Shown here one piece after another: positions 17,537-25,933 of a stretch of DNA of 64,000 nt. Below the pieces are notes generated by a model, which saw only the letters and a program-made list of their open reading frames with translations, searched no databases and was not told the DNA's origin. The DNA comes from Streptomyces celluloflavus (GTDB lineage Bacteria > Actinomycetota > Actinomycetes > Streptomycetales > Streptomycetaceae): NCBI GenBank assembly GCA_000720995.1, contig JOEL01000014.1:1-64000 (forward strand), read 5' to 3'. The position numbers were made by a program, and so were the translations under genes. How positions within the stretch are numbered: the first letter of the stretch is position 1; each line of letters opens with the position of its first letter.

Positions 17537-18871
17537 TCAGTCCTGGAGACCACCGAGCCACCGCAAGGCCCTCAGGCCCGGCAGGAAGCAGTACTCGCCG
17601 CCGCGGGTGACGACGAACCGCGGCAGCGGGGACAGGCGCCGTCGCAGCGGCCGCCGGGGAACGGTGAACCCGGTGACGCCGTCATGAGATCCGGTGACGG
17701 GATCCCTGGCACTGCCCCCGCCGAAGAAGACGCCGTCGTTCATCCACTGGGACTGAACGAATTCGAACTGCTTTCCGAGATGGGCTCCGATGAACGCGAA
17801 CATCAGACCGCGGTCGGCCCCGTCGTCCTCCAGGGCCCCCTCCGGCAGCGGCGGACCGTAGACGGCGCCGCGTCTGATCATGCGGTGCAGCCGCACTTCG
17901 CCCGCCACCGCCGCGTCGCGGGGATTGGCCCGCCGGATGTGGCAGCCGCTGGGCGTGATGAAACCCGCCGGATCGTCCCGCCCGTACAGGAAGGTGTTGT
18001 GACGCTGCGGGTCGGCGCCCAGATCGGGGGCGTCGTGCTGCGGACTGAGCGCCAGCGGTGCGCCGCTGCGCCAGCGTCCCATGATCTTGGCGGCGAGCAG
18101 TTCCTCGTCCTCGGGGCCGGTGGCGTTCTCCCGCAGGTAGCGCCGGAACTCGGCGACCCGCTGATGGAGTTTGCGGAAGACCGCGTAGCTGCCGTTGCGT
18201 CCCAGCACCTCCGGCTGCGGGGTCTGGATGCCGCCGATCTCGTCCCGGTAGCCGAGCACGAATTCGCCGGCCTTCAACGGCACCTCCAGCCGGTTCGACG
18301 CGCCGATGCCACTGCCCTCGACAGCCGGTTGGCTGACGCCGTCGAGGTAGCCGAAGTGCTCGGTCCCGGTGGGCAGCGCGCAGCAGTCCTGACGCCAGAT
18401 CGCGACCACTCCCGGGAGCTGGTCGTGGGCGAGGCGGGCCCGGTCGAGGGCCGCCTCCAACCGTGCGGTGTCAGGGGCGAGCGCCGCGAACACCACATGG
18501 ACGTCCGACGTGCCCAGTGGCGCCTCCCACTGTGCGGGGTCGCTCTCGCCGACATCACCCAGCGTCTTGGCCCGGGCGGCCATACCCTGCCGGAACTCCC
18601 AGGCGAACGTGTCCAGCGATGCGCGCGGCACACCCAGCGCCGCCAGCCCGTGAAAGGTGACCGCGACGCTCACCCACGTCTCTCCCAGGGGGCTGACCGA
18701 GTCGGCGGCAGCGGTCACCGATGCCGCCGCGCGCCGCATCAGCTCCCGCCCCTGCGCCCGGTCATCGACACGGAACACCAAGTACGTCGCCGCGTAGGGG
18801 GTCGGGCGGGGGCTGAGAACCCCCCGCTGAATGTCGTCGAGCTCCAGCACGGCCGGTGTCTGCGCGCTCAT
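17537..18871 (-). CDS. Dyp-type haem peroxidase
   Basis: A 444-residue dye-decolorising-type peroxidase. It has the family's GxxDG motif in FGYLDGVSQPAVEG (Asp is the distal catalytic residue in the family). The probable proximal haem ligand is the His in SGCHIRRANPRD, with FIGAHLGKQFEFVQ near the end. No signal peptide or Tat motif is visible, so it appears cytoplasmic. ATG at 18871 with AGGAGG seven bases upstream. It is the third gene of a three-gene operon with two uncharacterised proteins, 20 bp after the preceding gene. This class can oxidise large aromatics or lipids using peroxide. Confidence 0.88.
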   Translation of the reverse strand: MSAQTPAVLELDDIQRGVLSPRPTPYAATYLVFRVDDRAQGRELMRRAAASVTAAADSVSPLGETWVSVAVTFHGLAALGVPRASLDTFAWEFRQGMAARAKTLGDVGESDPAQWEAPLGTSDVHVVFAALAPDTARLEAALDRARLAHDQLPGVVAIWRQDCCALPTGTEHFGYLDGVSQPAVEGSGIGASNRLEVPLKAGEFVLGYRDEIGGIQTPQPEVLGRNGSYAVFRKLHQRVAEFRRYLRENATGPEDEELLAAKIMGRWRSGAPLALSPQHDAPDLGADPQRHNTFLYGRDDPAGFITPSGCHIRRANPRDAAVAGEVRLHRMIRRGAVYGPPLPEGALEDDGADRGLMFAFIGAHLGKQFEFVQSQWMNDGVFFGGGSARDPVTGSHDGVTGFTVPRRPLRRRLSPLPRFVVTRGGEYCFLPGLRALRWLGGLQD

Positions 18872-18891
18872 GGCCCCGCCTCCTCGCATCA

Positions 18892-19905
18892 CTACGTCGT
18901 GACGAGGTTCCGCCAGAAATTCCGCAGGCTTTCGTCGCCGCCGAACAGCGAGCTGAAGATCGTGGAGTCCGCCAGCAGCACATCGCCGGCCCGCTCACCG
19001 CTCGGGGGCATCCACAGGAACATGTTGAACTCGGTGTTGCCTGCCTCGATGAACGGATGCGGCTTCGAGGTGTCGATCGGCTGCCGGGCCAGCACACGTA
19101 CGGCATCCGGCTCGTCGCTCGTCACGGCGTAATGCGGAAGATGCTGGTGGAAGTTGAAGTTCGTCACCCCCTCCAGCCACCCTTTCGTATCCGCGTCCCG
19201 GAACGCGGAGAACGGGGCGATCCGGTTCGGCGCTTGCACGGCGGGGCGCAGACCGTAACGGTTCTCAACGGGTACCCCCAGGCCCTGCATCAAGCCCCGG
19301 ACGCAGCCGGCGAACTGCTGCTGGCGGGGCACCAGGAGATCTCCGTGGTGGTGGTACTCCACATCCCGGACCGAAAGGTCCTCCGATGCCCCGACATCAT
19401 GATGAGGCCCCAGGACCAGGCGTGCGTCCTCCCGGCCGAGGAAGGCCCGTAGCGCCTCGGCCTCCCCGGGCCCGGCCTCCTGTCCCGTGACCGTGTGATC
19501 CAGCCCGAACACGAACAAGGTGTCGGTGTCGGCCAGTACCCGCTCGTCGAGTGGGGCGGGAGAACCGGCCTGGTCGATGCGCTGGTACACGGGTACAGGG
19601 TGTCCGGTGGTCTCCTCGACGAACTGCTGGAACGGCACCCAGGCCCGGAAGAACAACTCCAGCGAGCCGGTGATGCTCTGCTGGAACCGCGACGGGTCGG
19701 ACCACTCCGGGTCCTCGTACGCGGGCCAGGCCACCCGCCGGACCTCGGTCATGGTGGAGAACCGGTTGTCCAGCTCGGCCGGGTTCCTGCCCGCCTCCGC
19801 CGGATAGCTCCACGTGACGTAGACGCTCACCCGCCGCCGACCAGTGGTGTACGGACGCGGGACGTGGTTCTGGTTGTACGTACGAGCGGTCCTGACCTCG
19901 CTCAT
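18892..19905 (-). CDS. Conserved protein of unknown function, Dyp operon
   Basis: A 337-residue soluble protein that I do not recognise. It opens SEVRTARTYNQNHVPRPY, then VSVYVTWSYPAEAGR, and has a central stretch (TDTLFVFGLDHTVTGQEAG, VLGPHHDVG, VEYHHHGD) rich in histidines that could bind a metal. The C-terminal part is aromatic-rich (TNFNFHQHLPHYAV, NTEFNMFLWMPPSGER). There is no signal peptide or membrane segment. Start ATG 19905 with AGGAG seven bases upstream. The stop lies 46 bp after the previous gene's end on the coding strand and 20 bp before the Dyp gene, so co-function with the peroxidase is likely. Confidence 0.75.
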   Translation of the reverse strand: MSEVRTARTYNQNHVPRPYTTGRRRVSVYVTWSYPAEAGRNPAELDNRFSTMTEVRRVAWPAYEDPEWSDPSRFQQSITGSLELFFRAWVPFQQFVEETTGHPVPVYQRIDQAGSPAPLDERVLADTDTLFVFGLDHTVTGQEAGPGEAEALRAFLGREDARLVLGPHHDVGASEDLSVRDVEYHHHGDLLVPRQQQFAGCVRGLMQGLGVPVENRYGLRPAVQAPNRIAPFSAFRDADTKGWLEGVTNFNFHQHLPHYAVTSDEPDAVRVLARQPIDTSKPHPFIEAGNTEFNMFLWMPPSGERAGDVLLADSTIFSSLFGGDESLRNFWRNLVTT

Positions 19906-19949
19906 CGGGTCTCCTGTCCGCGGTGGTACGCCCACCCGAAAGCCGGATT

Positions 19950-20480
19950 TCACTGCAGTTGGTCGAGCATCTCCGACAACGCGTTCTTGATTCGCAGAGC
20001 CTTCTTGATCTCGTCAGCCGTGACGAACGGATACTCTCCGTACTCGATAAAGCTCGGGCAATGGTGCGCGCGTACGAACCTGATGAACGCCTCGGGGTTG
20101 GTCTTCCAGTCCTCCGGGAATCCTTCAAGGTTCTCGAAGGCCGTACTCACCCCCGCCTTACTGAAAAGAGCGACGGCGTCCTCGGTGTATTTGTCGAAAT
20201 CGGTGTCGAAGATCCCCTGATACATGAAACGGGTGTCGTCGTCGAAGAGCACCCAGCGCAGATAGTGCAACTTCAGCGGCGCCAGAAGGTACGGATCCCG
20301 CTCCAGCGCCTTGGCCAGGGTTTTGCCGTACTCCCGAATCACCTCGGCCCGGCCAGGTTTGACCTTCGCGACGATCGTGAACCCGTAGCACGCCGGTGTC
20401 TTCGGGAAAACAGGGCCGTACTTGCCCTGTTCGAGGTCCGTTTCCTTGGGGAGAACGGCTGCCTGTGGCTTGATCTCCAT
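19950..20480 (-). CDS. Dimeric alpha/beta-barrel-like protein, first gene of Dyp operon
   Basis: A 176-residue soluble protein with lysine- and aromatic-rich composition (YGFTIVAKVKPGRAEVIREY, KLHYLRWVLFDDDTRFMYQG), lower in GC than its neighbours. The pattern resembles a duplicated ferredoxin-like alpha/beta fold, the same fold class as Dyp peroxidases and antibiotic-monooxygenase proteins. That assignment is inference, not a family match. Start ATG 20480 follows GGAGGGG. As first gene of the operon it may be a substrate-oxidising partner of the Dyp protein. Confidence 0.7.
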   Translation of the reverse strand: MEIKPQAAVLPKETDLEQGKYGPVFPKTPACYGFTIVAKVKPGRAEVIREYGKTLAKALERDPYLLAPLKLHYLRWVLFDDDTRFMYQGIFDTDFDKYTEDAVALFSKAGVSTAFENLEGFPEDWKTNPEAFIRFVRAHHCPSFIEYGEYPFVTADEIKKALRIKNALSEMLDQLQ

Positions 20481-20934
20481 CTCGCCCCTCCCGCCTCCTG
20501 CTCGCCGGGGAACACCTCTTCATGGTCCCACTCAGCCACTCGACCCGCCTCGTGAGCAGTGCTGTGTGCCAGGCCCGGCACAGCCACGTCCCGGCCCGCC
20601 GGTGCCTGGTCCGTCACGAGGAGTTCCCCTGTCGCGTGATACGCATCGGCCGTAAGGCGCGCGTCGTCCCCGCCTCCCTGCTCCGCGTACTCGACAGCGG
20701 AGACCCGGAATGCAGCAGCGCCCCCACCGAACACTGCGCGCCGTCGTAGTCGCGGTGCGACGAACCCTGGAATCCGCCCATCGGTGTCTCACTCACCCGT
20801 CGCCCCTCTCACGTATCCGGCGGCTCTTGTCCCGCCACCGGATCATGGGCCGCCGGGCTGCGCCGGGCTGTTGGAGACGCGTTCAAACGAGCTTGAGCAG
20901 GCGGCGGGGCTGCGGTTGGATGGGCGATACGGCT
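20481..20934. other. Upstream region of the Dyp operon
   Basis: No reliable gene. A minus-strand frame from a GTG at 20796 (opening SETPMGGFQGSSHRDYDG, with GAGGGG upstream) looks protein-like for about 40 codons. An overlapping frame around 20500-20700 is also protein-like. Together they could be a frameshifted small gene, but the second frame would end far inside the next gene, so neither is called. The Dyp-operon promoter must lie here. Confidence 0.35.
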
Positions 20935-20962
20935 GGCCCCTCACCACCAGGGTTGAGGGGCC
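20935..20962. terminator. Hairpin upstream of a leader ORF and GNAT gene
   Basis: GGCCCCTCA (20935-20943) pairs perfectly with TGAGGGGCC (20954-20962) across a 10-base loop. There is no T-tract, as is common in streptomycetes. It lies just before a tiny ORF with a strong ribosome site and the GNAT gene. It may therefore be an attenuator or an mRNA 5' structure rather than a simple terminator. Confidence 0.5.
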
Positions 20963-20988
20963 ACGACAGCGAGAGGAGGGATAAGCCC

Positions 20989-21042
20989 ATGATCCCCATG
21001 ATCACCGCGCTTGTGTCCTCCCGGGGCGCGGACCGCGTCTGA
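20989..21042 (+). CDS. Possible 17-residue leader peptide
   Basis: ATG at 20989 is preceded by GAGAGGAGGG, an excellent ribosome site. The frame encodes MIPMITALVSSRGADRV and stops 37 bases before the GNAT start. It follows directly after a 9-bp hairpin. A leader peptide or translational enhancer for the GNAT gene is plausible, but there is no homology support and chance cannot be excluded. Confidence 0.3.
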   Translation: MIPMITALVSSRGADRV

Positions 21043-21079
21043 ACCCCGGAGCGGACGGGCGCCTTCACCGGAGCGTGCC

Positions 21080-22030
21080 TTGACCGTGGAACAGAACGAC
21101 CTGACCATGCGTCCGATCACCGGATGCGAAGAACTCGACCTCTTCTCCCAACTGCCCTACGTCTTCAACGGGGAACTGGCGGACGACCTCGCCGCCGGCC
21201 GCCGGCGTCCCGCGTGGATGTGGGTCGCCCTGCGTGGTGACCGGCTGCTGGCCAGGGCCGCCTGGTGGAGCCGACGGGACGGCGACGCACCATTCATCCT
21301 GGACATCCTCGACATCGACGACAGCGCCGCGGATCCCGATCGTGTGGACATCGGGGTCCGGCTTCTGCACACCGCGACGGCAGCCATCCTCCCGAACGGG
21401 GCGCGTCCCCCCGAGTACAGCCGTTTCGTCCCGCCGGACTGGCGCGAGAACGCGGCGACCAGACAAGCCGTCGAGGACCGCATGACGGTACTGGAACGGA
21501 CCGGTGCCCAGCTCTTCGTCGAACGGCTGCGGTGGGACTGGCGTCCGCAGTCGCCGGTTCCCGAGCCCGGCGGACGCCTCGCATTCCGGCCGGTCCACGA
21601 CGCCGAGGAGCTCGTGACGCTGATGGCCTTGGCACTGGACGGAACCCTGGACGCACATAGCCGCGACGACCTGACCCGGATGTCCGTCCACGAGGCGGCC
21701 GTCAAGCACTACGAGGAGGAGCTCGCGCGCTACACGAGCCCCCGGGACTGGTGGCGGATCGCCACACTGCCCGGTGGAGAGCCGGTGGGGTTCGTCATCC
21801 CGGCCCGCAACGACTACAACCCGATCATCGCCTACCTCGCGGTCCTGCCCGCACACCGCGGCAACGGCTACATCGACGACATCCTCGCCGAGGGCACCCG
21901 CATCCTCGCCGAGCAGAACGTCCCCCGCATCCGCGCGTCCACCGACCTCGGCAACACCCCGATGGCGAACGCCTTCCGGCGCGCTGGATACCTCAATTTC
22001 GAGCGTGAGATCAACATGACCTGGAGCTGA
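21080..22030 (+). CDS. Two-domain GNAT acetyltransferase
   Basis: A 316-residue protein of the GNAT superfamily with two tandem GNAT-like halves. The C-terminal half holds the acetyl-CoA loop (AYLAVLPAHRGNGYIDDIL) and the terminal NTPMANAFRRAGY segment. The N-terminal half (RPITGCEELDLFSQLPYVF onward) looks degenerate. TTG at 21080 is chosen for its GGAG six bases upstream; a GTG at 21086 is an alternative. The substrate is unknown. A strong hairpin terminator follows the stop. Confidence 0.8.
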   Translation: MTVEQNDLTMRPITGCEELDLFSQLPYVFNGELADDLAAGRRRPAWMWVALRGDRLLARAAWWSRRDGDAPFILDILDIDDSAADPDRVDIGVRLLHTATAAILPNGARPPEYSRFVPPDWRENAATRQAVEDRMTVLERTGAQLFVERLRWDWRPQSPVPEPGGRLAFRPVHDAEELVTLMALALDGTLDAHSRDDLTRMSVHEAAVKHYEEELARYTSPRDWWRIATLPGGEPVGFVIPARNDYNPIIAYLAVLPAHRGNGYIDDILAEGTRILAEQNVPRIRASTDLGNTPMANAFRRAGYLNFEREINMTWS

Positions 22031-22039
22031 TCGGGCAAG

Positions 22040-22071
22040 GGGCGGGGGCTCCGCGGACGGTGCCCCCGCCC
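22040..22071 (+). terminator. Strong GC hairpin terminator after GNAT gene
   Basis: GGGCGGGGGC (22040-22049) and GCCCCCGCCC (22062-22071) form a perfect 10-bp stem with a 12-base loop, nine bases after the GNAT stop. Typical streptomycete T-less terminator. Confidence 0.75.
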
Positions 22072-22462
22072 AACTCCCGGCTCTCCGGGCGAGTGCCCGG
22101 CCATAGGGACCACCATCGGTACAGCAGCCGATAACGTCAAGCACTTGATCTTGAACGGTGAGAGGGCCTCACCAGTACTGCCGGCGTCCTCTCAGCGTGG
22201 CGGGGTCGCCGCAGGTCACCCGGCGGACACGGTGCTCTCGAACGACAACTGACGGCCGCTATCGCGCTGGCTCGCCAGCTCCCGCCGGGCGGTCGGCGTA
22301 CGGGCGTACCCGATCCGGATCGGCCGCGCCGCGCGGGGTGCGGGCACGATCACGGGCGCCGGGCCCTGCTTCCACGCGCGGCCTGGCCCCCGGTCGGTGG
22401 GGACGGGGATCTCCAATTCCTCGCGGAGTGCGGGGTCATGACCGCCCGGGGGGCGTTGGGGC
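22072..22462. other. Intergenic region between convergent genes
   Basis: About 390 bases between the GNAT terminator and the 3' end of the TetR gene. No gene, transposon remnant or strong repeat was recognised. Confidence 0.4.
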
Positions 22463-23152
22463 TCACAGGCGGCCCGGTGGCCGGCGGATTTCGCACAGTT
22501 CCATCGCTGCGGGAGGTGGGAGAGAGCCGGGGCGCTGTGTCTGGAAAGCCTGGAAGAAATAGGCGAGCAGGCGCCGGGAGGCGGCGAGGGCGGTTTCTCG
22601 CGGTTGTCCGGCGAGACCGCTGTTGGCAAGGAGCAGGAGGGTGATATCGGCGGGGTCGAAGTCGTCGCGCAGCTGTCCGGCCTCGCGGGCACGCTGGACC
22701 AGCCGCGCCAGCCCCTCTTCGGCGCAGTCGCGTTCGTGACCGTGGTCCAGGGCATCGGGGAACTGATCCAGGAATACGGGGGCGAAGCCGCGGTCGGTCA
22801 CCTGCGTGGTGCACACCTTCTCCAGGAGTGCGTACAGGCCGTGCCCGGGATCGGGGTCGGCAAGGGCCTCGTCGAAGGCTGCCGCACACAGGGCGAGTTG
22901 CTCGGTGAAGGCGGCGGTGGCAAGCGCGGTGCGGGTGGGGAAGCGGCGGTAGAGGGTGGCCACGCCGACGCCGGCGCGGCGGGCGACGGCGCTCATGGGG
23001 GCGTCGATGCCCTGGGCCGCGAACACCTCACGCGCGGCTTCAAGGATGCGTTCCCGGTTGCGCCGGGCATCGGCGCGCAAACCCGCCGGGTCGGCGTCGC
23101 CGGGCACGTCGCCGACGTGCCCGGACGACTTGTGAGATGGCTGAGCAGGCAA
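22463..23152 (-). CDS. TetR-family repressor
   Basis: A 229-residue TetR regulator. The DNA-binding domain spans about residues 25-75 (NRERILEAAREVFAAQG, MSAVARRAGVGVATLYRRFP). The rest is a helical effector domain ending in a proline-rich tail. TTG at 23152 is the likely start, with a weak GAGAA upstream. It is divergent from a zinc-type oxidoreductase gene, and a partial dyad lies between them. It probably represses that gene and itself and responds to a substrate of the enzyme. Confidence 0.87.
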   Translation of the reverse strand: MPAQPSHKSSGHVGDVPGDADPAGLRADARRNRERILEAAREVFAAQGIDAPMSAVARRAGVGVATLYRRFPTRTALATAAFTEQLALCAAAFDEALADPDPGHGLYALLEKVCTTQVTDRGFAPVFLDQFPDALDHGHERDCAEEGLARLVQRAREAGQLRDDFDPADITLLLLANSGLAGQPRETALAASRRLLAYFFQAFQTQRPGSLPPPAAMELCEIRRPPGRL

Positions 23153-23168
23153 CGTTTCTCACTTCAAA

Positions 23169-23202
23169 CTAAACGGACGATGTCATCCACTTACCGGTTT
23201 AG
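23169..23202. promoter_or_regulatory. Putative TetR operator between divergent genes
   Basis: CTAAACGG (23169-23176) and CCGGTTTAG (23194-23202) form an inverted pair with one missing base, separated by 17 bases, in the AT-richest part of the 112-bp divergent gap. This is the expected position for the TetR operator and overlapping promoters. Confidence 0.5.
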
Positions 23203-23264
23203 CGTGAGCGTACCAGCGGGCGCACACAGCGCCTTCGCAGCTCCGAAACGCGACACAGGACGAG

Positions 23265-24224
23265 ATGATGAGCGATATGCGCGCAGCCCTCTTCGACCGG
23301 TACGGCCCCCCGGAGGTTCTCTACGTGGGCAAGCGGCCGACGCCGGCCCCCACGCCCGACGAGGTGCTGGTGCGGGTGCACGTCGCCGGCGTCAACGGTG
23401 CCGATCTGCTCGATCGGACCGGGAAGGTACGCCTGGTAACCGGCCGTACTTTCCCCAAGGCGAGCGGAATCGACTTCGCCGGGGAGGTCGCCGAAGTCGG
23501 TGCGTCGGTCACCGGAGTACGTGAAGGGGACCGGGTGTGGGGGCTGCTGGGGCGCAAGATGGGCAGCATGGCCGAGTACGTCGCCGTACGCCCCCGCCAG
23601 ATCGCCCCCGCTCCGGAGAACCTCACCCCGGTGCAGGCCATCTCACTGCTCGCCGGCGGGGCCACGGCCGTGACCGCCCTGCGCGAGAAAGCCGTCATCA
23701 AACCCGGTGAGCGACTCCTGGTACGCGGGGGCAGCGGAGGCGTGGGCAGCGTCGCGGTGCAGATCGGCAAGCTCTTCGGTGCCCACGTCGTCGCTCTCGC
23801 GAGCGCGAAAAACCTCGACTTCGTCCGCGGCCTGGGCGCCGACGAAGCGCTCGATCACCGTACGACTCCCCTCTCCGAGCTGGGCCGTTTCGACGTCATC
23901 GTCGACACCGCCGGAACGCAGCACGCCCGCTTCCGCCGCCTGCTGGCACCCGGCGGGCGCATGGTCGCCGTCACCCTCGACTTCAACAGGCTGCTCCCCA
24001 GCCTCGCCACCATCCTCGTCTCAACCGTCCACGGGAGCAGGCGCATACGCGTCTTCAGCGGCAACCCCGACACCGAGTTGCTGACCGAGATCACCGGCTA
24101 CGCGGAGCGCGGCGACATCGTCCCCGTCGTGGACACCGTCCACCCTTTCGACCGGATCGCCGACGCCCACCGCGCCCTGGAAGCCGGTGGCGTCCGCGGC
24201 AAGCACATCATCCGGATCACGTGA
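23265..24224 (+). CDS. NADP-dependent quinone oxidoreductase (MDR family)
   Basis: A 319-residue medium-chain reductase. The GroES-like N-terminal part (RAALFDRYGPPEVLYVG, GVNGADLLDRTGKV) lacks the zinc ligands of alcohol dehydrogenases. The Rossmann part carries LLVRGGSGGVGSVAVQIGKL, a quinone-oxidoreductase nucleotide site. ATG at 23265 follows AGGACGAG. It probably reduces quinones or enals using NADPH. Divergent from and probably repressed by the TetR regulator, suggesting a detoxification switch. Confidence 0.88.
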   Translation: MMSDMRAALFDRYGPPEVLYVGKRPTPAPTPDEVLVRVHVAGVNGADLLDRTGKVRLVTGRTFPKASGIDFAGEVAEVGASVTGVREGDRVWGLLGRKMGSMAEYVAVRPRQIAPAPENLTPVQAISLLAGGATAVTALREKAVIKPGERLLVRGGSGGVGSVAVQIGKLFGAHVVALASAKNLDFVRGLGADEALDHRTTPLSELGRFDVIVDTAGTQHARFRRLLAPGGRMVAVTLDFNRLLPSLATILVSTVHGSRRIRVFSGNPDTELLTEITGYAERGDIVPVVDTVHPFDRIADAHRALEAGGVRGKHIIRIT

Positions 24225-24512
24225 GGGGGCGGACACGGCCGCGGTCCCCAACTCGTCTACACCGGCGGCGGGGCCGGGGTCAGGGCCGACGGGCCGCATC
24301 GCGCAGCCGCACGGCCTGACTTCGGCTCAGCCCTCCATGGCGGCGTCCTCGTCATGAAGTCCGGTGGCGTCCGGGGCGCGCGCTTCAGCAGCGGATCCTT
24401 CCGCCCCGGGAATGCGTCGGGCGGCCCCGCTGTCCGTCCCGGAACAGGGGGCCGCCTTGCCGGTCACTCGGCGGCGCGGCTGGTCAGCCGGGTTGCCGTC
24501 GGGCGGGCGGCC

Positions 24513-25907
24513 TCAGTTGCCGGAGGTCTTGCCCCGCTTCCGCAGGAAGAACACTGTGGCGCCGCCGAGGAGTACCAGGACCGCCGCGATACCGCCGATC
24601 AGCGGGGCGTTGCCGGAGGCACCGGTGGCGGCCAGGTCCCCGTCGTGGTTCTCGCCCTCGGCCGGGATCGGGGCCGGGGTGTCACCGCTGCTGGGCGAAG
24701 GGGCGGGCTTGGGGCCGCAGTCCAGCACACCACTGGCCGACTTCTTGAAGCCGTGGTCGCCGGTGACGGTGATGTTGTACCGCTGGTCCTTGTCCGCCTT
24801 GATCAGGATCGTCTTGTCGCCGCCGGGCTCCACGGTGTGGGTCTTGCCGTTCAGGGTGAAGTCGAAGGGCAGATCACCCTTGTTCCCGGCGGTGACCTCG
24901 ACCCCGCCCTTGGCGCACTTCTCCATGAAGCCGACGGTGGGGATGGCGCCGCTGTGGCCGCTGCTCTCCCACTTCGCGGACACCTTGGCGTTGAGCGCCA
25001 GGGACTTGGTGCCGGCGAGAATCATCGTCTGGCTCGGGCCTCCACCGGGGCGGACACCCTTGAAGGCGCGGCCGTGGGTACGCGCCGAGGAGGCCGTCAC
25101 GGTGACGGTGGCCTCGATCGCGTCCTGGGACCTGGGCGCGGTCAGGTACAGCTCATCGCCGTTCTTCGCGGTGGCGACCGGCTGACCGGCCTTGTTCACC
25201 ACCGCGACCTTCTTGGCCTTGGCTGCCTCGTCCAGCGCTACGTCGGCCGTCGGCGACGAGGTGTCGACCTTGATCGGTCCGAGGGTGTCACCCGACTTCC
25301 CCGCCAGCTGGGCCGCGTTGAGCCGCAGCGAGGCCGGCGGCTCCGGCAGCACCTTGGCGTTCTTGACCAGGTAATCGGAGACCGCCTGTGCCGCGGGGGC
25401 TTTCGCCTCACTCTTCAACTTGTCCGAGAAGTGCCAGATGGCCAGCTGGGTGCCGGCGGCGGCGTCGCTGTCGGTCAGTTCACCGTCGATACCGGCGGCC
25501 TTCTTCAGGTCGGCCGCGGACAGTGTCGGGAACGCGTGGTCGAGAATCCACTTGATCTTCCCGGCATCGGCGTTCTCGCCGAGGGAGGTCCTGCCCCAGT
25601 CGACCTCGCTGTACTTCGAGCCCGATATGGGGCTGGTCGGGAAGTCGACACAGTACGTCTTGAGCAGGTCGCCGTTCGCGGTCTCCAGGTTGAACAGGCC
25701 GGCGTCGCGCTTGCCCCAACGCTCGATATGGACCGGGCCGACTACATCCGAATGCCCTTTGAGTACGGCACCCACGCCGCCGTTGGCGGGGGAACCCTCA
25801 TCGGCCAGCGCCGTACCGGTCAGGGCAGCTGCGCCGCCGACAGTGAGTGAGACAACCACCAGGGAGGTGAACAGGCGGGCAGCGCCGCGCCAGTGAAAAC
25901 GGGTCAT
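24513..25907 (-). CDS. Thioester-domain (TQXA) cell-wall-anchored adhesin
   Basis: A 464-residue surface protein. Residues 1-36 are a Sec signal peptide. The thioester domain holds Cys86 (LLKTYCVDFP) and the TQXA motif T153-Q-L-A (AGTQLAIWHFSD). In this family Cys and Gln form an internal thioester that attaches covalently to host or surface amines. Two beta-sandwich-like regions follow (about 210-300 and 310-390). Then come a Pro/Ser spacer, LAATG at 425-429, a hydrophobic helix and RKRGK, which together form a class E sortase signal. ATG at 25907 follows AAGGGA. No sortase gene is present in the window. Confidence 0.88.
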   Translation of the reverse strand: MTRFHWRGAARLFTSLVVVSLTVGGAAALTGTALADEGSPANGGVGAVLKGHSDVVGPVHIERWGKRDAGLFNLETANGDLLKTYCVDFPTSPISGSKYSEVDWGRTSLGENADAGKIKWILDHAFPTLSAADLKKAAGIDGELTDSDAAAGTQLAIWHFSDKLKSEAKAPAAQAVSDYLVKNAKVLPEPPASLRLNAAQLAGKSGDTLGPIKVDTSSPTADVALDEAAKAKKVAVVNKAGQPVATAKNGDELYLTAPRSQDAIEATVTVTASSARTHGRAFKGVRPGGGPSQTMILAGTKSLALNAKVSAKWESSGHSGAIPTVGFMEKCAKGGVEVTAGNKGDLPFDFTLNGKTHTVEPGGDKTILIKADKDQRYNITVTGDHGFKKSASGVLDCGPKPAPSPSSGDTPAPIPAEGENHDGDLAATGASGNAPLIGGIAAVLVLLGGATVFFLRKRGKTSGN

Positions 25908-25933
25908 GAATTCCCTTTCGCAAGCAGGGTCAT
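25904..25933 (-). promoter_or_regulatory. Possible 9-codon upstream ORF overlapping the adhesin start
   Basis: An ATG at 25933 with AGGG five bases upstream encodes MTLLAKGNS. Its stop codon shares the ATGA with the adhesin ATG, and the two start regions share a GTTCATGACC/ATTCATGACC repeat. Reinitiation-coupled translation is possible; a chance duplication of the start region is equally possible. Confidence 0.3.

Noticed and set aside
20339-20734. Protein-like minus-strand frame upstream of the Dyp operon
   Set aside because: It has reasonable codon composition but would end about 140 bases inside the next gene and has no ribosome site; kept only as a comment.
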